Below are positions 52,450 to 62,007 of a stretch of DNA of 64,000 nucleotides, piece after piece. Location: positions 1 to 64,000 of the forward strand of contig JAKFGP010000025.1 in assembly GCA_021502835.1 (NCBI GenBank), written 5' to 3'. Both the position numbers and the translations under genes were made by a program. Below the pieces are notes generated by a model, which ran no database searches, had not been told where the DNA came from, and saw only the letters and a program-made list of their open reading frames with translations. Every line of letters starts with the position of its first letter. Positions within the stretch are counted from its first letter, which is position 1. Origin of the DNA: Streptomyces thinghirensis. Its GTDB lineage: Bacteria > Actinomycetota > Actinomycetia > Streptomycetales > Streptomycetaceae.

Positions 52450-54080
52450 GGTGGGCGTCCAGCGGGCCCGCTCCACCCGCCGTTCATCCCAGACCGGCTC
52501 CGGCGTCTCGCGGACGCGCCCGTCGCTGCCGAAGACGAGGTACCGGTCGAAGGAGCGGGCGAACCAGCGGTCGTGCGTGACCGCGAGGACCGTGCCCTCG
52601 AAGCCCTCCAGGCCCTCCTGGAGGGCTTCGGCCGATTCCAGGTCGAGGTTGTCGGTCGGCTCGTCGAGCAGCAGGGCGGTGACGCCCTGGAGTTCCAGCA
52701 GGAGGATCTGGAAGCGGGCCTGCTGGCCGCCGGAGAGCCGCTCGAAGGTCTGCTCGGCCTGCTGGGTCAGTTCGTAGCGGCGCAGCCTGGACATGGCAGC
52801 GCCCCGGTCCTGGGCGTGCTCGGTCCATGGGATGTCCAGGAGCGTGCGGCCCAGCAGCTCCGGGTGGGCGTGGGTCTGCGCGAAGTGTCCGGGGCACCAC
52901 GCGCGCCCCGAGCTTCCAGTTCCCGGTGTGGGCCACGTCGCCGCCGGCGAGCAGCACGCAGGAAGTGCGACTTGCCGGAGCCGTTGGAGCCGAGGACGGC
53001 GACCCGTTCTGCCGTGAAGACCTCCAGGTCGAAGGGTTTCATCAGGCCGGTGAGTTCCAGCTGCTCGCAGGTGACGGCGCGGACGCCGGTGCGGCCGCCC
53101 TTCAGGCGCATCCGGATGTCCTGCTCGCGCGGCGGCTCGGGCGGCGGACCGGCCTCCTCGAACTGGCAACCTGGTCTGGGCGGCGGCGCGAGCGGGAGGC
53201 CATGTCGTGGCTGACGCGGCGGCCTGACGCAGTGTCAGCACCAGTTTCTTCAGTTGGGCGTGCTTCTCGTCCCAGCGGCGGCGCAGTTCCTCGAAGCGGG
53301 CGAAGCGCTCGCGCCGGGCGTCGTGGAAGGTGGCGAAGCCGCCGCCGTACGCCAGGCGTCGGCGCCCGCGGGGCGGCGGGCTCCAGGGAGACGATCTTCT
53401 GGGCGGCGCGGGCGAGCAGTTCCCGGTCGTGGGAGACGAAGAGCACCGTCTTGCGGGTCTCCTTCAGCCGCTCCTCCAACCAGCGCTTGCCGGTACGTCG
53501 AGGTAGTTGTCCGGCTCGTCGAGCAGCAGCACCTCGTCGGTGCCGCGCAGCAGCGCCTCCGCGCACCAGCCGCTTCTGCTCACCGCCGGACAGGGTGCTC
53601 ACCTGCCGCCACTGGGCCTTGTCGTACGGCACGCCCAGCGCGGCCGTGGTGCAGATGTCCCACCAGGGTCTCGGCCTCGTACCCCTGCGCCTCGGCCCAG
53701 TCGGCGAGCGCCTGCGCGTAACGCATCTGGGCAACCTCGTCGTCGACGGTCAGGATTCCGTGCTCGGCGGCGTCGACGGTGCGCGCGGCCTCGCGGATGC
53801 GGGGGGACGCCACGGACACGAGCAGGTCGCGTACGGTCGTCTCGTCCCGGACGGAGCCCACGAACTGCCGCATCACCCCGAGGCCGCCGCCGACGGGTGA
53901 CGGTCCCGCCGTGCGGCTTCAGCTCCCCGGACAGCAGGCGGAGCAAGGTGGTCTTGCCCGCCCCGTTGGGTCCGACGAGGGCCACGACGGCCCCTTCCCC
54001 CACCCGGAAGGACGCGTCGCCGAGGAGCGCCCTCCCGTCGGGAGGTAGTACTCCAGGTGCGCGGCTTCGAGATGACCCAT
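52450..54080 (-). CDS. ABC-F family ATPase
   Basis: About 540 residues from ATG 54080 ('MGHLEAAHLEYYLP'). It has two ABC domains without membrane segments. First: 'VALVGPNGAGKTTLLRLLSG', 'VSTLSGGEQKRLV', 'LLLDEPDNYLD' (split by an indel). Second: 'VAVLGSNGSGKSHFLRL', 'FERLSGGQQARFQILLLELQ', 'TALLLDEPTDNLDLESAEAL'. ABC-F proteins bind the ribosomal E site to relieve stalling or displace antibiotics. The Asn in 'DEPDNYLD' is normal for the class. No stop is found in the correct frame; the end is estimated from the last family residues ('VWDERRVERAR'). Three or more indels. Confidence 0.9.
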
Positions 54081-54202
54081 GGGACCAGATTGTGCGGCTC
54101 CAGGCACGCCCGGGCAAACCGTTTTCGTCCTCCGTGGCCGGGGCTCGGGTACGTGGGGCGCGCCACCCGCAGGAAACGCGTTCCGCAGGGTAGGCGGGAG
54201 GC

Positions 54203-55739
54203 ATGAGCCCCGACGTAGACCTCACCACCCTGACGCCCGGCCCGCATCCGGTCCGCAACGGTTTCCTGCGGCTGGACCAGCGCGTGTTCGAGGCCGTCGC
54301 CGCCCGTACCTGGCCCGGCGCCGACCCCTGCTGCCCCGGCTGAGCCGTAGCGCCAACCACGGGGTGCTGTGGTTCGCGGCAGCCGCAGCGCTGGCCGCGA
54401 CCCGCACCCCGAGGGCCGCCGTGCCGCCGCCCGGGGCCTCGCCTCGCTGAGCCTGGCCTCGCTGACGATCAACACCCTCGGCAAGCGGTCGGTCCGCCGC
54501 ACCCGTCCCCGTTCTCGACCCGGTGCCGCTGGTGCGGCAGCTGAAGCGGCAGCCGATCACGACGTCCTTCCCGTCGGGGCACGCCGCGTCGGCCGCCGCC
54601 TTCGCGACCGGCGTCGCGCTGGAGTCCCCGGCGTGGGGCGCGGCAGTGGCCCCGGTGGCCGCCGCGGTCGCCCTGTCCCGGATCTACACCGGCGTCCACT
54701 ACCCGAGCGACGTGGTGGCCGGTGCGGTGCTCGGGGCGGGGGCCGCGTTCGCCGTACGGGGCATGGTGCCGACGCGCGCCCAGCTCACACCCGCCGGCCC
54801 GGCCGCGCGCCGAGGTCCCCGGCGCTGCCCGGTGGCGAGGGTCTCGTCATGGTGGCCAACATCGGCTCCGGGCACCTCGGACCGGGTGCGGGGCGCTGTG
54901 CGACGCGCTTTGCCCGACGCCGGAGGTGGTGGAGTGCGAGCCGGAGGGACGTCCGGGCGGAGCTGGAGAAGGCGGCGGAACACGCCCGGGTGCTCGGTGT
55001 GTGCGGCGGTGACGGCACCGTGAACGCGCGCGGCCGAGATCGCGGTCCGCCACGGGCTGCCGCTCGCGGTGCTGCCCGGCGGCACGCTCAGCCACTTCGC
55101 CTACGACCTCGGTGTGGAGGACGTGCGGGATCTGTGCCGGGCGCTGGAGCGGGGCGAGGGCGTGCGCGTGGACGTGGGCCGGTTCGCCTCCGGCGGGGCA
55201 GCACGGTGTCTTCCTGAACACCTTCAGCCTCGGTGTGTACCCGGAACTGGTGCGCGAGCAGGAGGCGCTGGTCCCCCGGATCGGCGGCTGGCCGGCCGGG
55301 GTGGTCGCGGCCGTGCGGGTACTGCGCGCCGACCGGCACCCGCTGGAGGCCGAGGTACGCGGCCGCCGGCGCCCGCTGTGGATGCTGTTCGCGGGCAACA
55401 GTACGTACCACCGCAGGGGCATCGCCTCCGGCCGCCGCCTCGACCTGGCGGACGGGCAGCTGGACGTGCGGGTGGTGCACGGCGGCCGGAGGCCGGCCCT
55501 GCGGTTACTGTCCGCGGCCCTGGCCGGTCCGCTGACCCGCTCTCCCGCCCACGCGGCGGTGCAGGTGAGCCGGCTGCGCCTGTCCGGGGTCGCGCCGGGC
55601 ACGCTGATGGCCTTCGACGGTGAACTGACGGAGACGGAGGGCGACCTGACGCTCGAAGCTGCCCGAGGCGCTCACGGTGTACCGCCCGCTGCCCGGTGAC
55701 GGGGCTCCTTTCCTGACGTATCGTCAGTCCACATCATAA
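54203..55739 (+). CDS. PAP2 phosphatase / diacylglycerol kinase-like fusion
   Basis: About 510 residues from ATG 54203 behind GGGAGG. The N-terminal part is a membrane PAP2 domain with all three motifs: 'KRSVRRTRP', 'TTSFPSGHAASAAAFATG' and 'ALSRIYTGVHYPSDVVAGAV'. The C-terminal part is a DAGK catalytic domain: 'MVANIGSGHLGPG', 'VLGVCGGDGTVNA', 'LAVLPGGTLSHFAYDLGVED' and 'LFAGNSTYHRRGI'. Lipid phosphate removal and lipid phosphorylation in one polypeptide suggests lipid-intermediate turnover (undecaprenyl-PP, phosphatidic acid). Ends at TAA 55737-55739. Five to six indels. Confidence 0.9.
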
Positions 55740-55803
55740 AACGTGGATCTCACCATTCGGCGGGTGCGCGTACGGTGATCGCATCGTCGGGAGGGGACCC
55801 ACC

Positions 55804-56631
55804 TTGTCGAAGCCGCAGGAGACCGCCGTATACACACACGGACACCACGAGTCCGTGCTCCGCTCGCCACCTGGCGCACCGCCGCCAACTCCGCCGCCTA
55901 TCTGCTCGGCTCACTGAAGCCCCCACATGCCGGATCCTGGACATCGGCTGCGGTCCGGGCACCATCACCCGCGGACCTGGCGGAACTGGTCCCGGACGGG
56001 CCACGTCACCGGCGTGGACCGGGCGCCGGAGATCGTCGAGCGGGCCCGGGCCACGGCAGCCGAACGCGGCCTCGCCAGCACCGACTTCGCGGTCGCGGAC
56101 GTGCACGCACGCTGGACTACCCGGACGACACGTTCTCGCGTCGTCCACGCCCACCAGGTCCTCCAGCACGTGGGTGACCCGGTGCGAGGCCCTGCGCGAG
56201 ATGAGGCGGGTGGCGCGGCCGAACGGGATCATCGCCGTCCGCGACTCGGACTACGGCGCCATGACCTGGTACCCGCCTCCCCCGGGCATGGACGACTGGC
56301 TGGACCTGTACCACCGGGTGGCCCGCGCCAACGGCGGCGAGCCGGACGCCGGACGCCGGCTGAAGGCCTGGGCGCTCGAGGCCGGATTCACCGACATCAC
56401 GGCGACCTCGGCCACCTGGACGCTTCGCCACACCCGAGGAGCGCCGGTGGTGGGCGGCCTGTGGGCGGACCGCACCGTGGCGTCCGCGTACGCCGAGCGC
56501 GCCACCGAGGGTGGCCATGCGACGACGGATCGGTTGCGGGCCGTCTCGGCCGCCTGGCGGGAGTGGGGCGAGCGGCCGGAGGCTGGTTCAGCGTCCTGCA
56601 CGGGGAGATTCTGTGCCGAAAGGAAACCTGA
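55804..56631 (+). CDS. Class I SAM-dependent methyltransferase
   Basis: About 276 residues from TTG 55804 behind GGGAGGGG. Motif I 'ILDIGCGPGTIT' near 55.94 kb, followed by 'HVTGVDRAPEIVERARATAA', 'VVHAHQVLQHVGDPVRALRE' and 'IIAVRDSDYGAMTWYPPPPG', a UbiE/MenG-like pattern. Substrate cannot be assigned. Ends 'GEILCRKET' at TGA 56629-56631. Five indels. Confidence 0.85.
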
Positions 56632-56683
56632 CGGGCGCCTGATCGGTGAAATTCGGGAAACCAGTACGACAGAGGTCCACATC

Positions 56684-56854
56684 ATGGTTCCACTTCTGAT
56701 CGTGCTGCTTCTCGCAATCATTCTTTTCGGCGCCGGATTCGCCGTGAAGATTCTCTGGTGGATTGCCTTGGCAGTCCTGGTCCTGTGGCTGCTGGGATTC
56801 CTGGCCCGCGGGACGAGGCCGGCGGCGGCAGGAGCCCGCTGGTACAGGTGGTGA
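56684..56854 (+). CDS. Small hydrophobic membrane protein
   Basis: 56 residues, ATG 56684 to TGA 56852-56854. Two adjacent hydrophobic segments ('MVPLLIVLLLAIILFGAGFA' and 'ILWWIALAVLVLWLLGFLAR') and a short basic tail. Small proteins of this type ('hydrophobic protein') are common in Streptomyces; no function known. Downstream lies a hairpin shared with the convergent gvp operon. Confidence 0.8.
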   Translation: MVPLLIVLLLAIILFGAGFAVKILWWIALAVLVLWLLGFLARGTRPAAAGARWYRW

Positions 56855-56870
56855 ACCCGTGCACTGCGAG

Positions 56871-57185
56871 TCATGAGGCTGCTGCCCCGGGAGGTTCCTC
56901 CCGGGGCGGCAGCTCCCACGGCCCGGGTCCAGATTCAGGTCCTCGGGCCGCAGGCCATAGCGGTCGCGCAGTTCGGTCATGCGGTCGTCGAGGAGCATCA
57001 GGGTGAGCCCGATCCGCTCCTCCTGGTCCTCACTCAGGTCGCCCTCGTCGACGCGGCGCAGCGCCTGGCGCTCCATGAGCTGGCGCAGCAGCTCGACGAC
57101 GGTCAGCACCAGCATGATCAGATCGCGCTCGACCGTGTCGGGGTCGAGGTCGAGGCGCTTGCGGGAGCTCAGGATGTTCACTCAC
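56871..57185 (-). CDS. gvpK: Gas vesicle protein GvpK
   Basis: GvpK is a minor gas vesicle assembly protein. GTG 57185 restores 'VSEHPELPQA' and then 'RLDLDPDTVERDLIMLVLTV', 'VELLRQLMERQALRRVDEG', 'DLSEDQEERIGLTLMLLDDR' and 'LRPEDLNLD' after one indel. Last gene of the gvp operon; the start is 1 base after the gvpS stop. The stop is not certain: the frame runs into the terminator hairpin and the first stop in one frame is at 56871. Confidence 0.85.
56879..56913. terminator. Bidirectional terminator-like hairpin between gvpK and the hydrophobic-protein gene
   Basis: Strong GC-rich dyad: 'ctgccccgggagg' (56882-56894) pairs with 'cctcccggggcggcag' (to 56912) around a four-base loop 'ttcc'. It sits between convergent genes, so it can serve both directions. 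No U-tract follows, as usual in Streptomyces. Confidence 0.75.
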
Positions 57186-57186
57186 G

Positions 57187-57369
57187 TCAATCCCCGAACA
57201 GCGACGGAACATTGTGGTTGACCGGGCTGATCAGCGCGTTCAGGTCGATGCGGACCAGGTCGACGTCCGCGATGCGCAGCGTGACGTCACCGGTGATGAC
57301 GACTCCCCCGGCCAGCAGCCGGTCGAGCAGGTCCACCAGGGCGATCTCACGGCGCTCGACGACGGTCAT
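57187..57369 (-). CDS. gvpS: Gas vesicle protein GvpS (GvpA-like)
   Basis: 60 residues from ATG 57369 ('MTVVERREIALVDLLDRLLA', 'GGVVITGDVTLRIADVDLVR', 'IDLNALISP'). It has the GvpA/GvpJ family core but is short and ends 'NVPSLFGD'. A minor shell component or nucleator. The start overlaps the gvpL stop; the stop is 1 base from the gvpK start. No frame damage. Confidence 0.85.
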   Translation of the reverse strand: MTVVERREIALVDLLDRLLAGGVVITGDVTLRIADVDLVRIDLNALISPVNHNVPSLFGD

Positions 57370-58175
57370 GATCCCCTCCCCCGTGCTTTCCCCGCCGGCC
57401 CCTCGTTCACCGGCTTCTTCACCGGCGAAGGAATAGGCCGCCCACGGCCCGGTGAGTTCCACGCGGATTCCGGGAGCGTCGTCCTTCGTCCCGTCCACCA
57501 TTTCCACGAATTCCTCGGACACGTCGCGCCGTACCAAATAGGCGGCGTTGAGAACGTTCCGCCCGGCGGCACCGGAAAGGCTGGGGTTCTGCGGCGCGTG
57601 CAGCCGCGCGGTCGTCGGCCCGGGAGGACAGCGTTTCGATGCAGTCGGGTCGCGAACTCCTCGGCCCTGCTCCACAGATCGTCGTTGGCCCGGGTCTGCT
57701 TGCGCCGCTGCCGCAGGTAGTCCCCGGCCGAGGCGGGCTTCGGGGCGGGCTGCGCCGGCTCGGCGGCCCGCTCGGGCTCCGCCTCGACGTACACCTTGAC
57801 GCCCCATTCCACGCGCCCGTCCAGCCGGTCGAGCGTGCGCCGGAAGAGCCTCCTCGCGCTCCTCCATCATCACGCGTACGCCGCTGTCGTCCCGGAAGAC
57901 GGTGGCCAGCCGGGCGGCAGCGGGGTGGTGACGGCGGTGAGCGCGTCGATGACCTGCTGGTGGGCGCGGGCGGTCCCCGGCGAGCCAGTCCAGATCCTCC
58001 AGGTGGCCGCGCAGCTTCCGTCGGAGAAGTCGCCCTCCGGCACATGGCTGACCACCGCGACCAGGTCGCCGTGGGCCAGCAGCCAGGGCGGGTCCCCCGC
58101 CACCCCGGCCAGCTGGGACTGGAGGGCCGCGCCGAACGGGCGGCAGACGGCTTAGACGTACCGCAGTCCGGTCAC
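57366..58175 (-). CDS. gvpL: Gas vesicle protein GvpL (GvpF/L family)
   Basis: About 269 residues from GTG 58175 ('VTGLRYV', 'AVCRPFGAALQSQLAGVAGD', 'LVAVVSHVPEGDFSD', 'GRVEWGVKVYVEA', 'LNAAYLVRRDVSEEFVEMVD', 'IRVELTGPWAAYSF'). GvpF/L proteins are minor shell or nucleation factors. An in-frame TAA at 58152-58154 replaces a Tyr codon (a C-to-A change on the coding strand) and is treated as an error. Stop 57366-57368 needs one further frameshift. Overlaps gvpJ by GTGA. Confidence 0.85.
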
Positions 58176-58498
58176 GGTGCCTCCCTCCGTACGCGGCCCG
58201 GATCCAGTTCGCGCAGACGTTCGCGCAGCTCGGCGTTCTCCCGGGTCAGTTCGTCGCGCCGGGCGCGCAGAGGAAGCGCGGGGTCGCTCTCCCACCAGTC
58301 GATGCCCATTTCCTTGGCCTTGTCGACGGACGCGACGACGAGCCGCAGCTTGATGGTGAGCAGCTCTATGTCGAGCAGGTTGATCTTGATGTCGCCCGCG
58401 ATGACGACTCCCTTGTCGAGCACCCGCTCCAGAATGTCGGCGAGATTGGCGCTCTGTCCCTGGCCATAGGGATCGGGCAGCCGGCTGGGTGTGGTCAT
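58172..58498 (-). CDS. gvpJ: Gas vesicle protein GvpJ (GvpA-like)
   Basis: 108 residues, ATG 58498 to TGA 58174-58172, intact. The GvpA-family core is 'LADILERVLDKGVVIAGDIK', 'INLLDIELLTIKLRLVVASV', 'DKAKEMGIDWWESDP', followed by a charged C-terminal helix. GvpJ forms the vesicle tips or nucleation site. Overlaps gvpZ (ATGA) and gvpL (GTGA). Confidence 0.92.
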   Translation of the reverse strand: MTTPSRLPDPYGQGQSANLADILERVLDKGVVIAGDIKINLLDIELLTIKLRLVVASVDKAKEMGIDWWESDPALPLRARRDELTRENAELRERLRELDPGRVRREAP

Positions 58499-59683
58499 CG
58501 ACGGCTCCCGCTGTCGGCGTCCTCGTACTCCTCACGGGACGCGTACTCGTCCTCGCCGGCTTCCTTGTCCTCCTCGTACTCGCCCTCGGGCTCCCTCTTC
58601 CGTACTGCTCCTCGGACTCGCCCTCGGCCTCTTCCTCGGGCTCTTCCTCGTACTCGGCGTCCGCTTCGCCCTCCCCCCTCGGCGTACGGCGCCTCCTCCT
58701 CGTCCTCGTAGCCCTCTGCGGCCTCTTCGCCTTCTTCGCCCTCAGGCTCCTGGTCCTGGTCCTCCCGGTCCTGGTCCTCCCTGCTCCTGTTCCTGCTCCT
58801 CCGCGAGGGCGTCCTCGTGGCTGCGGACGACCTCGCCGTCGCGGATCTCGCCGCGCCAGCCGTCGTCCGCCTCGCCCTTGAGGGTGATGTGGCGGACGTA
58901 GTTCTTCAGGTCGAGGCGGGCCCGGCGGCCCTGGGCGCGCCAGATGTTGCCGGTCTTCTCGAACGGGCCCTTGGGGTAGTACTCGATGACGAGGATCACG
59001 CGGGTGAGACTGTCCGGCGAGCTTGTGGAAGCTGACGACACCCTTCGTGGTGCCCTTGGCACCCTCCGACGATCAGGTGATCCGGTCGTCGGGCACCTGC
59101 TCGGTGGTCTTCGCCTTCCAGCTGCGGTTGGACCAGAAGACCTTCAGTTGCCAGTCGGACGAGGTGTCGTCCGCGCGGTTCCGCGCTCTTGACGCCCTTG
59201 GCGAAGGTGCTGAAAATCCTGGTACTGGGTCCACTGAGTAAGTAGGCCGTGCGCACCGGCACACCGACGTCGACGTACTCGATGATGACGGTCGGCTTCT
59301 GGCCGCCGCCGCCCTTCTTCCTGCCCTTGCCGCCGGTGAGGTTCTTGAAGGCGCCGACCACGTTGTCCTTCACCTTGCCGGCGCCGACCTCGAACGCGGC
59401 GCGCATCCGGGAACCCCTTGCCCTCGGCGAGCTTGCGTCCGCCGTCGAGGGCGAGCTTGCCGAATCCGGGGCTGTTGCCCTCGGCGATGTCGTTCAGCTT
59501 GCCGGTGGTCTCGCCGAAGCTTGGTGCCGACGCCGGTCGAGCAGCCATGACCTGGGCGGCGAGGTACTCCTGCACCTCCGCCTTGAGACGGTCGGCCGCC
59601 TCGCTCTGGGCCACGTCGGCGATCGGGTTCTTCTTCGCGGCCTTGCCCGCCTGGGACGCCGCGGAACCGAGCGTGTCGGTCAT
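58495..59683 (-). CDS. gvpZ: Gas vesicle-associated SRPBCC/START-like protein (GvpZ)
   Basis: About 395 residues from ATG 59683 ('MTDTLGSAASQAGKAAKKNP'). The middle part is a START/polyketide-cyclase-like domain: 'PTVIIEYVDVGVPVRTAY', 'WTQYQDFSTFAKGVKSAE', 'WQLKVFWSNRSWKAKTTEQV', 'DDRITW', 'LTRVILVIEYYPKGPFEKTG'. The C-terminal 120 residues are strongly acidic, Glu/Asp/Gly-rich and low complexity, ending 'SREEYEDADSGSRR'. In Streptomyces gvp loci this is gvpZ, of unknown role. Overlaps gvpJ (ATGA). Six or more indels. Confidence 0.8.
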
Positions 59684-59687
59684 CGCT

Positions 59688-60434
59688 CACCACCACCCTT
59701 CGACTGCCGGCTCCCTGGCACGCGAGGCGGCGCTCCTGGCGCCGGCCGTCTTCTTGCCGGCCGCCTTCTTGGCGAGGCTGCGCCACTTCCGCGCGGCGCT
59801 ACTTCGCGGGTGCCTTGGCCGCCCCCTTCTTCGCGGGCGCGGGCGCCTTCCTGGCCGCCTTGCGCGGCTCGGGCGGTGCCTTCTTCGCCGCCCGCTCGCG
59901 CCGCGCCTCGCGCCGCCGCTCAGGCTCCTCCCTCCTGCTCGTCGTCGGGCTGCCCGTCCGCCGGCTCGTCCTCGTAGCGGTCGTCGTCGTACTCCGCGCG
60001 CTCCTCCGAGTCCTCCGAGAGCCTCGGAGTCGCGAGTCGTCCCTGTCCTCGGCGGACTCGGAAGGGTCGGAGGAGTCGGAGAGTCGGACCGACGCCGGGC
60101 GCCTGGGATCCGCCACGCCGGAGAGCTGGTCGCGGACCCTGGGCGGTGCGACCGTGCAGCCGGTCGGCGAGCGCGTCGATCTGCCGCTCGACCATGGCGC
60201 CCGAGGCCGCCCTGCCCACGCCCGGAGGTCGGTGCGCAGCTGGTCCCCTATCTCCCTTGAACTGCGGGTTGTTCTGCAGCTGGGAGGAGACGCAGGCTCG
60301 GCGATGCCCTTCGGCGTCAGGTTCATCTTCTTGCCGGCCACCATGGTGCCCACGGCGACGGCGAGTTTCAGCTTCTTGGTGCGTCCCAGCAGATATCCGG
60401 CCCCTACCGCGAGGCCCAGTCCCCCTCGATTCAT
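59688..60434 (-). CDS. gvpY: Gas vesicle cluster protein GvpY
   Basis: Starts ATG 60434 ('MNRGGLGLAVGAGYLLGRTK', 'KLKLAVAVGTMVAGKKMNLT'), overlapping gvpG by ATGA. The first 50 residues are a hydrophobic/amphipathic part, the middle is acidic (Asp/Glu/Tyr runs), and the last 90 are Lys/Ala/Pro-rich like a histone-H1 tail ('KKAPPEPRKAARKAPAPA'). One frame has a TAG at 59799. A corrected frame continues with 'SLAKKAAGKKTAGARSAA' to TGA 59690-59688, 4 bp before gvpZ, which fits the operon spacing better. Function unknown. Confidence 0.72.
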
Positions 60435-60692
60435 GGTGGCGTCCCGTTGCCCAATCCCGCGCTCGTGCGCGCGGCGATCTCCAGCCGGTCCAGAAGGTCG
60501 TCCTCTGTCGGTCGAACTCCTCCTCGGAGATCTCACCGGCCTCCAACTGCTCCTCCAGACGGGCCAGTTCGGCTCTGATCGTGGCCGGGTCGTAGTAGAT
60601 CCGCTCGGCCTCGCTCAACACTGTCTGATGGCCCAACCGGCGCCGCGCACCGGGGCGAGCGGCAGCAGCAGAACCTCCGAGATCAGTCCCAT
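60431..60692 (-). CDS. gvpG: Gas vesicle protein GvpG
   Basis: About 87 residues from ATG 60692 ('MGLISEVLLLPLAPVRGAGW', 'RIYYDPATIRAELARLEEQL', 'EAGEISEEEFDRQEDDLLDR'), ending 'SAGLGNGTPP' at TGA 60433-60431. GvpG is a small helical chaperone or nucleation factor. Four bases separate it from gvpF and it overlaps gvpY. Two indels. Confidence 0.9.
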
Positions 60693-60696
60693 CTCG

Positions 60697-61476
60697 TCAC
60701 CCCGCTCCGGCGTCGGCACCGCGCCGGCCGCGGTGCTCCGCCGGCTCGGCCGGTCCGGGCTCGACGAAGCTGTACAGGCGGCAGGGGCCCGTTCCACGCA
60801 CCTCCAGGTGCGGCATGTCCCCACGCGGGCCCGTTCCACGGCGGCGAGGAACTCCTCGGCCGAGTCCTGCTTCACCAGGAACGAGACGTTGGCCAGCCAC
60901 CCGGTGGACTCGGGGCCCACGCTCACGGCGTCGGCGACCGGTTCCAGGGCGCGCTCCAGCACGACGGCGTCCTCGGCCTCACTTGCCCTGGATCGCGGCC
61001 GCGACCATCTCACCGAGCTGGATCTTGCTCTCGTAGCTGCCGCCACCCGACTGCCGGTTGGACTCGGCCAGGGCCCGGATCTCCGGGTTCTCGGCCATCA
61101 CGTGGTGCAGCACGGCCTCTTCGACGTGATTGGCCTTGACGTTGTACTCGACCCTGCCGTCAGCGCCCCGAGGCGTTCCTTGTAGTGCTCGGCCCGCTCG
61201 GCGAGCACGGCGGTGACCGCGCTGTCGTCCGGGGCCACGCTGCCGAACCGCATGGGCAGCCACAGCCGCCCGCGCCCGCCTCGCTGAGCAGCGTTCTGGT
61301 GGGCGAGCAGCTCCCTGCGCTTGGGCGCAGTCCCTCGGGCGCGTCGCTGACGACGGCCGCCAGGCCACCCCGCCTCGATGACGCGCACCTCGCGCGGTGG
61401 TTCACCGACGCCGGCCAGTCCCTCGGGGAGCGAGGGGTGGGGAGCCGGCGGTGATCCCATGAACGTACGTACTCAC
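60697..61476 (-). CDS. gvpF: Gas vesicle protein GvpF (GvpF/L family)
   Basis: About 259 residues from GTG 61476, behind AAGGAGGAG, restoring 'VSTYVHGITAGS'. Further segments: 'LPEGLAGVGEPPREVRVIEA', 'VLPMRFGSVAPDDSAVTAVL', 'VEYNVKANHVEEAVLHHVMA', 'SYESKIQLGEMVAAAIQGK', 'LANVSFLVKQDSAEEFLAAV' and 'YSFVEP'. GvpF is a minor surface component that binds GvpA. Seven or more indels. Confidence 0.88.
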
Positions 61477-61550
61477 TCCTACTCCTCCTTCCGGCGCGAG
61501 GGCGCGGCGCAGCCGGGCGCGCGGACGCGACGCGGTCTACCCGCTCGCGC

Positions 61551-61922
61551 TCAGGAGCCGTACTCGTCGCGGGCCTGCTTGAAGGCGTCGGATATCGTCT
61601 GGCGGCGCCGGACAGCGCCCCCTTGGACTTGCCCTTGGCGCCGGACTCGGTCATCTTGCCGACCAGGTCGGGCAGGCCAGGTCCTTGCGCGGTCCGGCCC
61701 TCCAGGGTCGAGCCGGTTGCACGCTTCGGCGAAGCGCAGATAGGTGTCGACGCTTGCGACGACGATACGTACGTCGATCTTCCCGGGATCTCGATGCCGA
61801 CCAGGGAGACGCGGACGAATGCGTCGATGACGAGCCCCCTGTCCAAGAACAAGCTCGAGTACGTCGTAAAGAACGCTGCTGCCGCCTCCACCGCCGGACT
61901 GTTGTGCCGGTACGACAGTCAT
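61551..61922 (-). CDS. gvpA: Gas vesicle structural protein GvpA
   Basis: Main shell protein. ATG 61922 ('MTVVPAQQSGGGGGSSVLYD'), then 'VLELVLDRGLVIDAFVRVSL', 'VGIEIPGKIDVRIVVASVDT', 'YLRFAEACNRLDLE' (hallmark). A 45-residue tail ends 'TISDAFKQARDEYGS' at TGA 61553-61551. About 124 residues against about 70 in cyanobacterial GvpA, because of Gly-rich N- and charged C-terminal extensions typical for Streptomyces. Frameshifts near 61.84, 61.79, 61.68 and 61.60 kb. Confidence 0.9.
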   Translation of the reverse strand: MTVVPAQQSGGGGGSSVLYDVLELVLGQGARHRRIRPRLPGRHRDPGKIDVRIVVASVDTYLRFAEACNRLDPGGPDRARTWPARPGRQDDRVRRQGQVQGGAVRRRQTISDAFKQARDEYGS

Positions 61923-62007
61923 GCCTGGTGTTCCTCCGTGTCTTGTCGTCTTGCCGTCTTGTTCGTCCTGTCGCGGGTGTGTCGTCGAGTCGGTCCGCGA
62001 CGGGCCG

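Noticed and set aside
58152..58154. Premature stop in gvpL
   Set aside because: One base change from a Tyr codon in an otherwise well-conserved gene start; gvp genes around it show the same error pattern.
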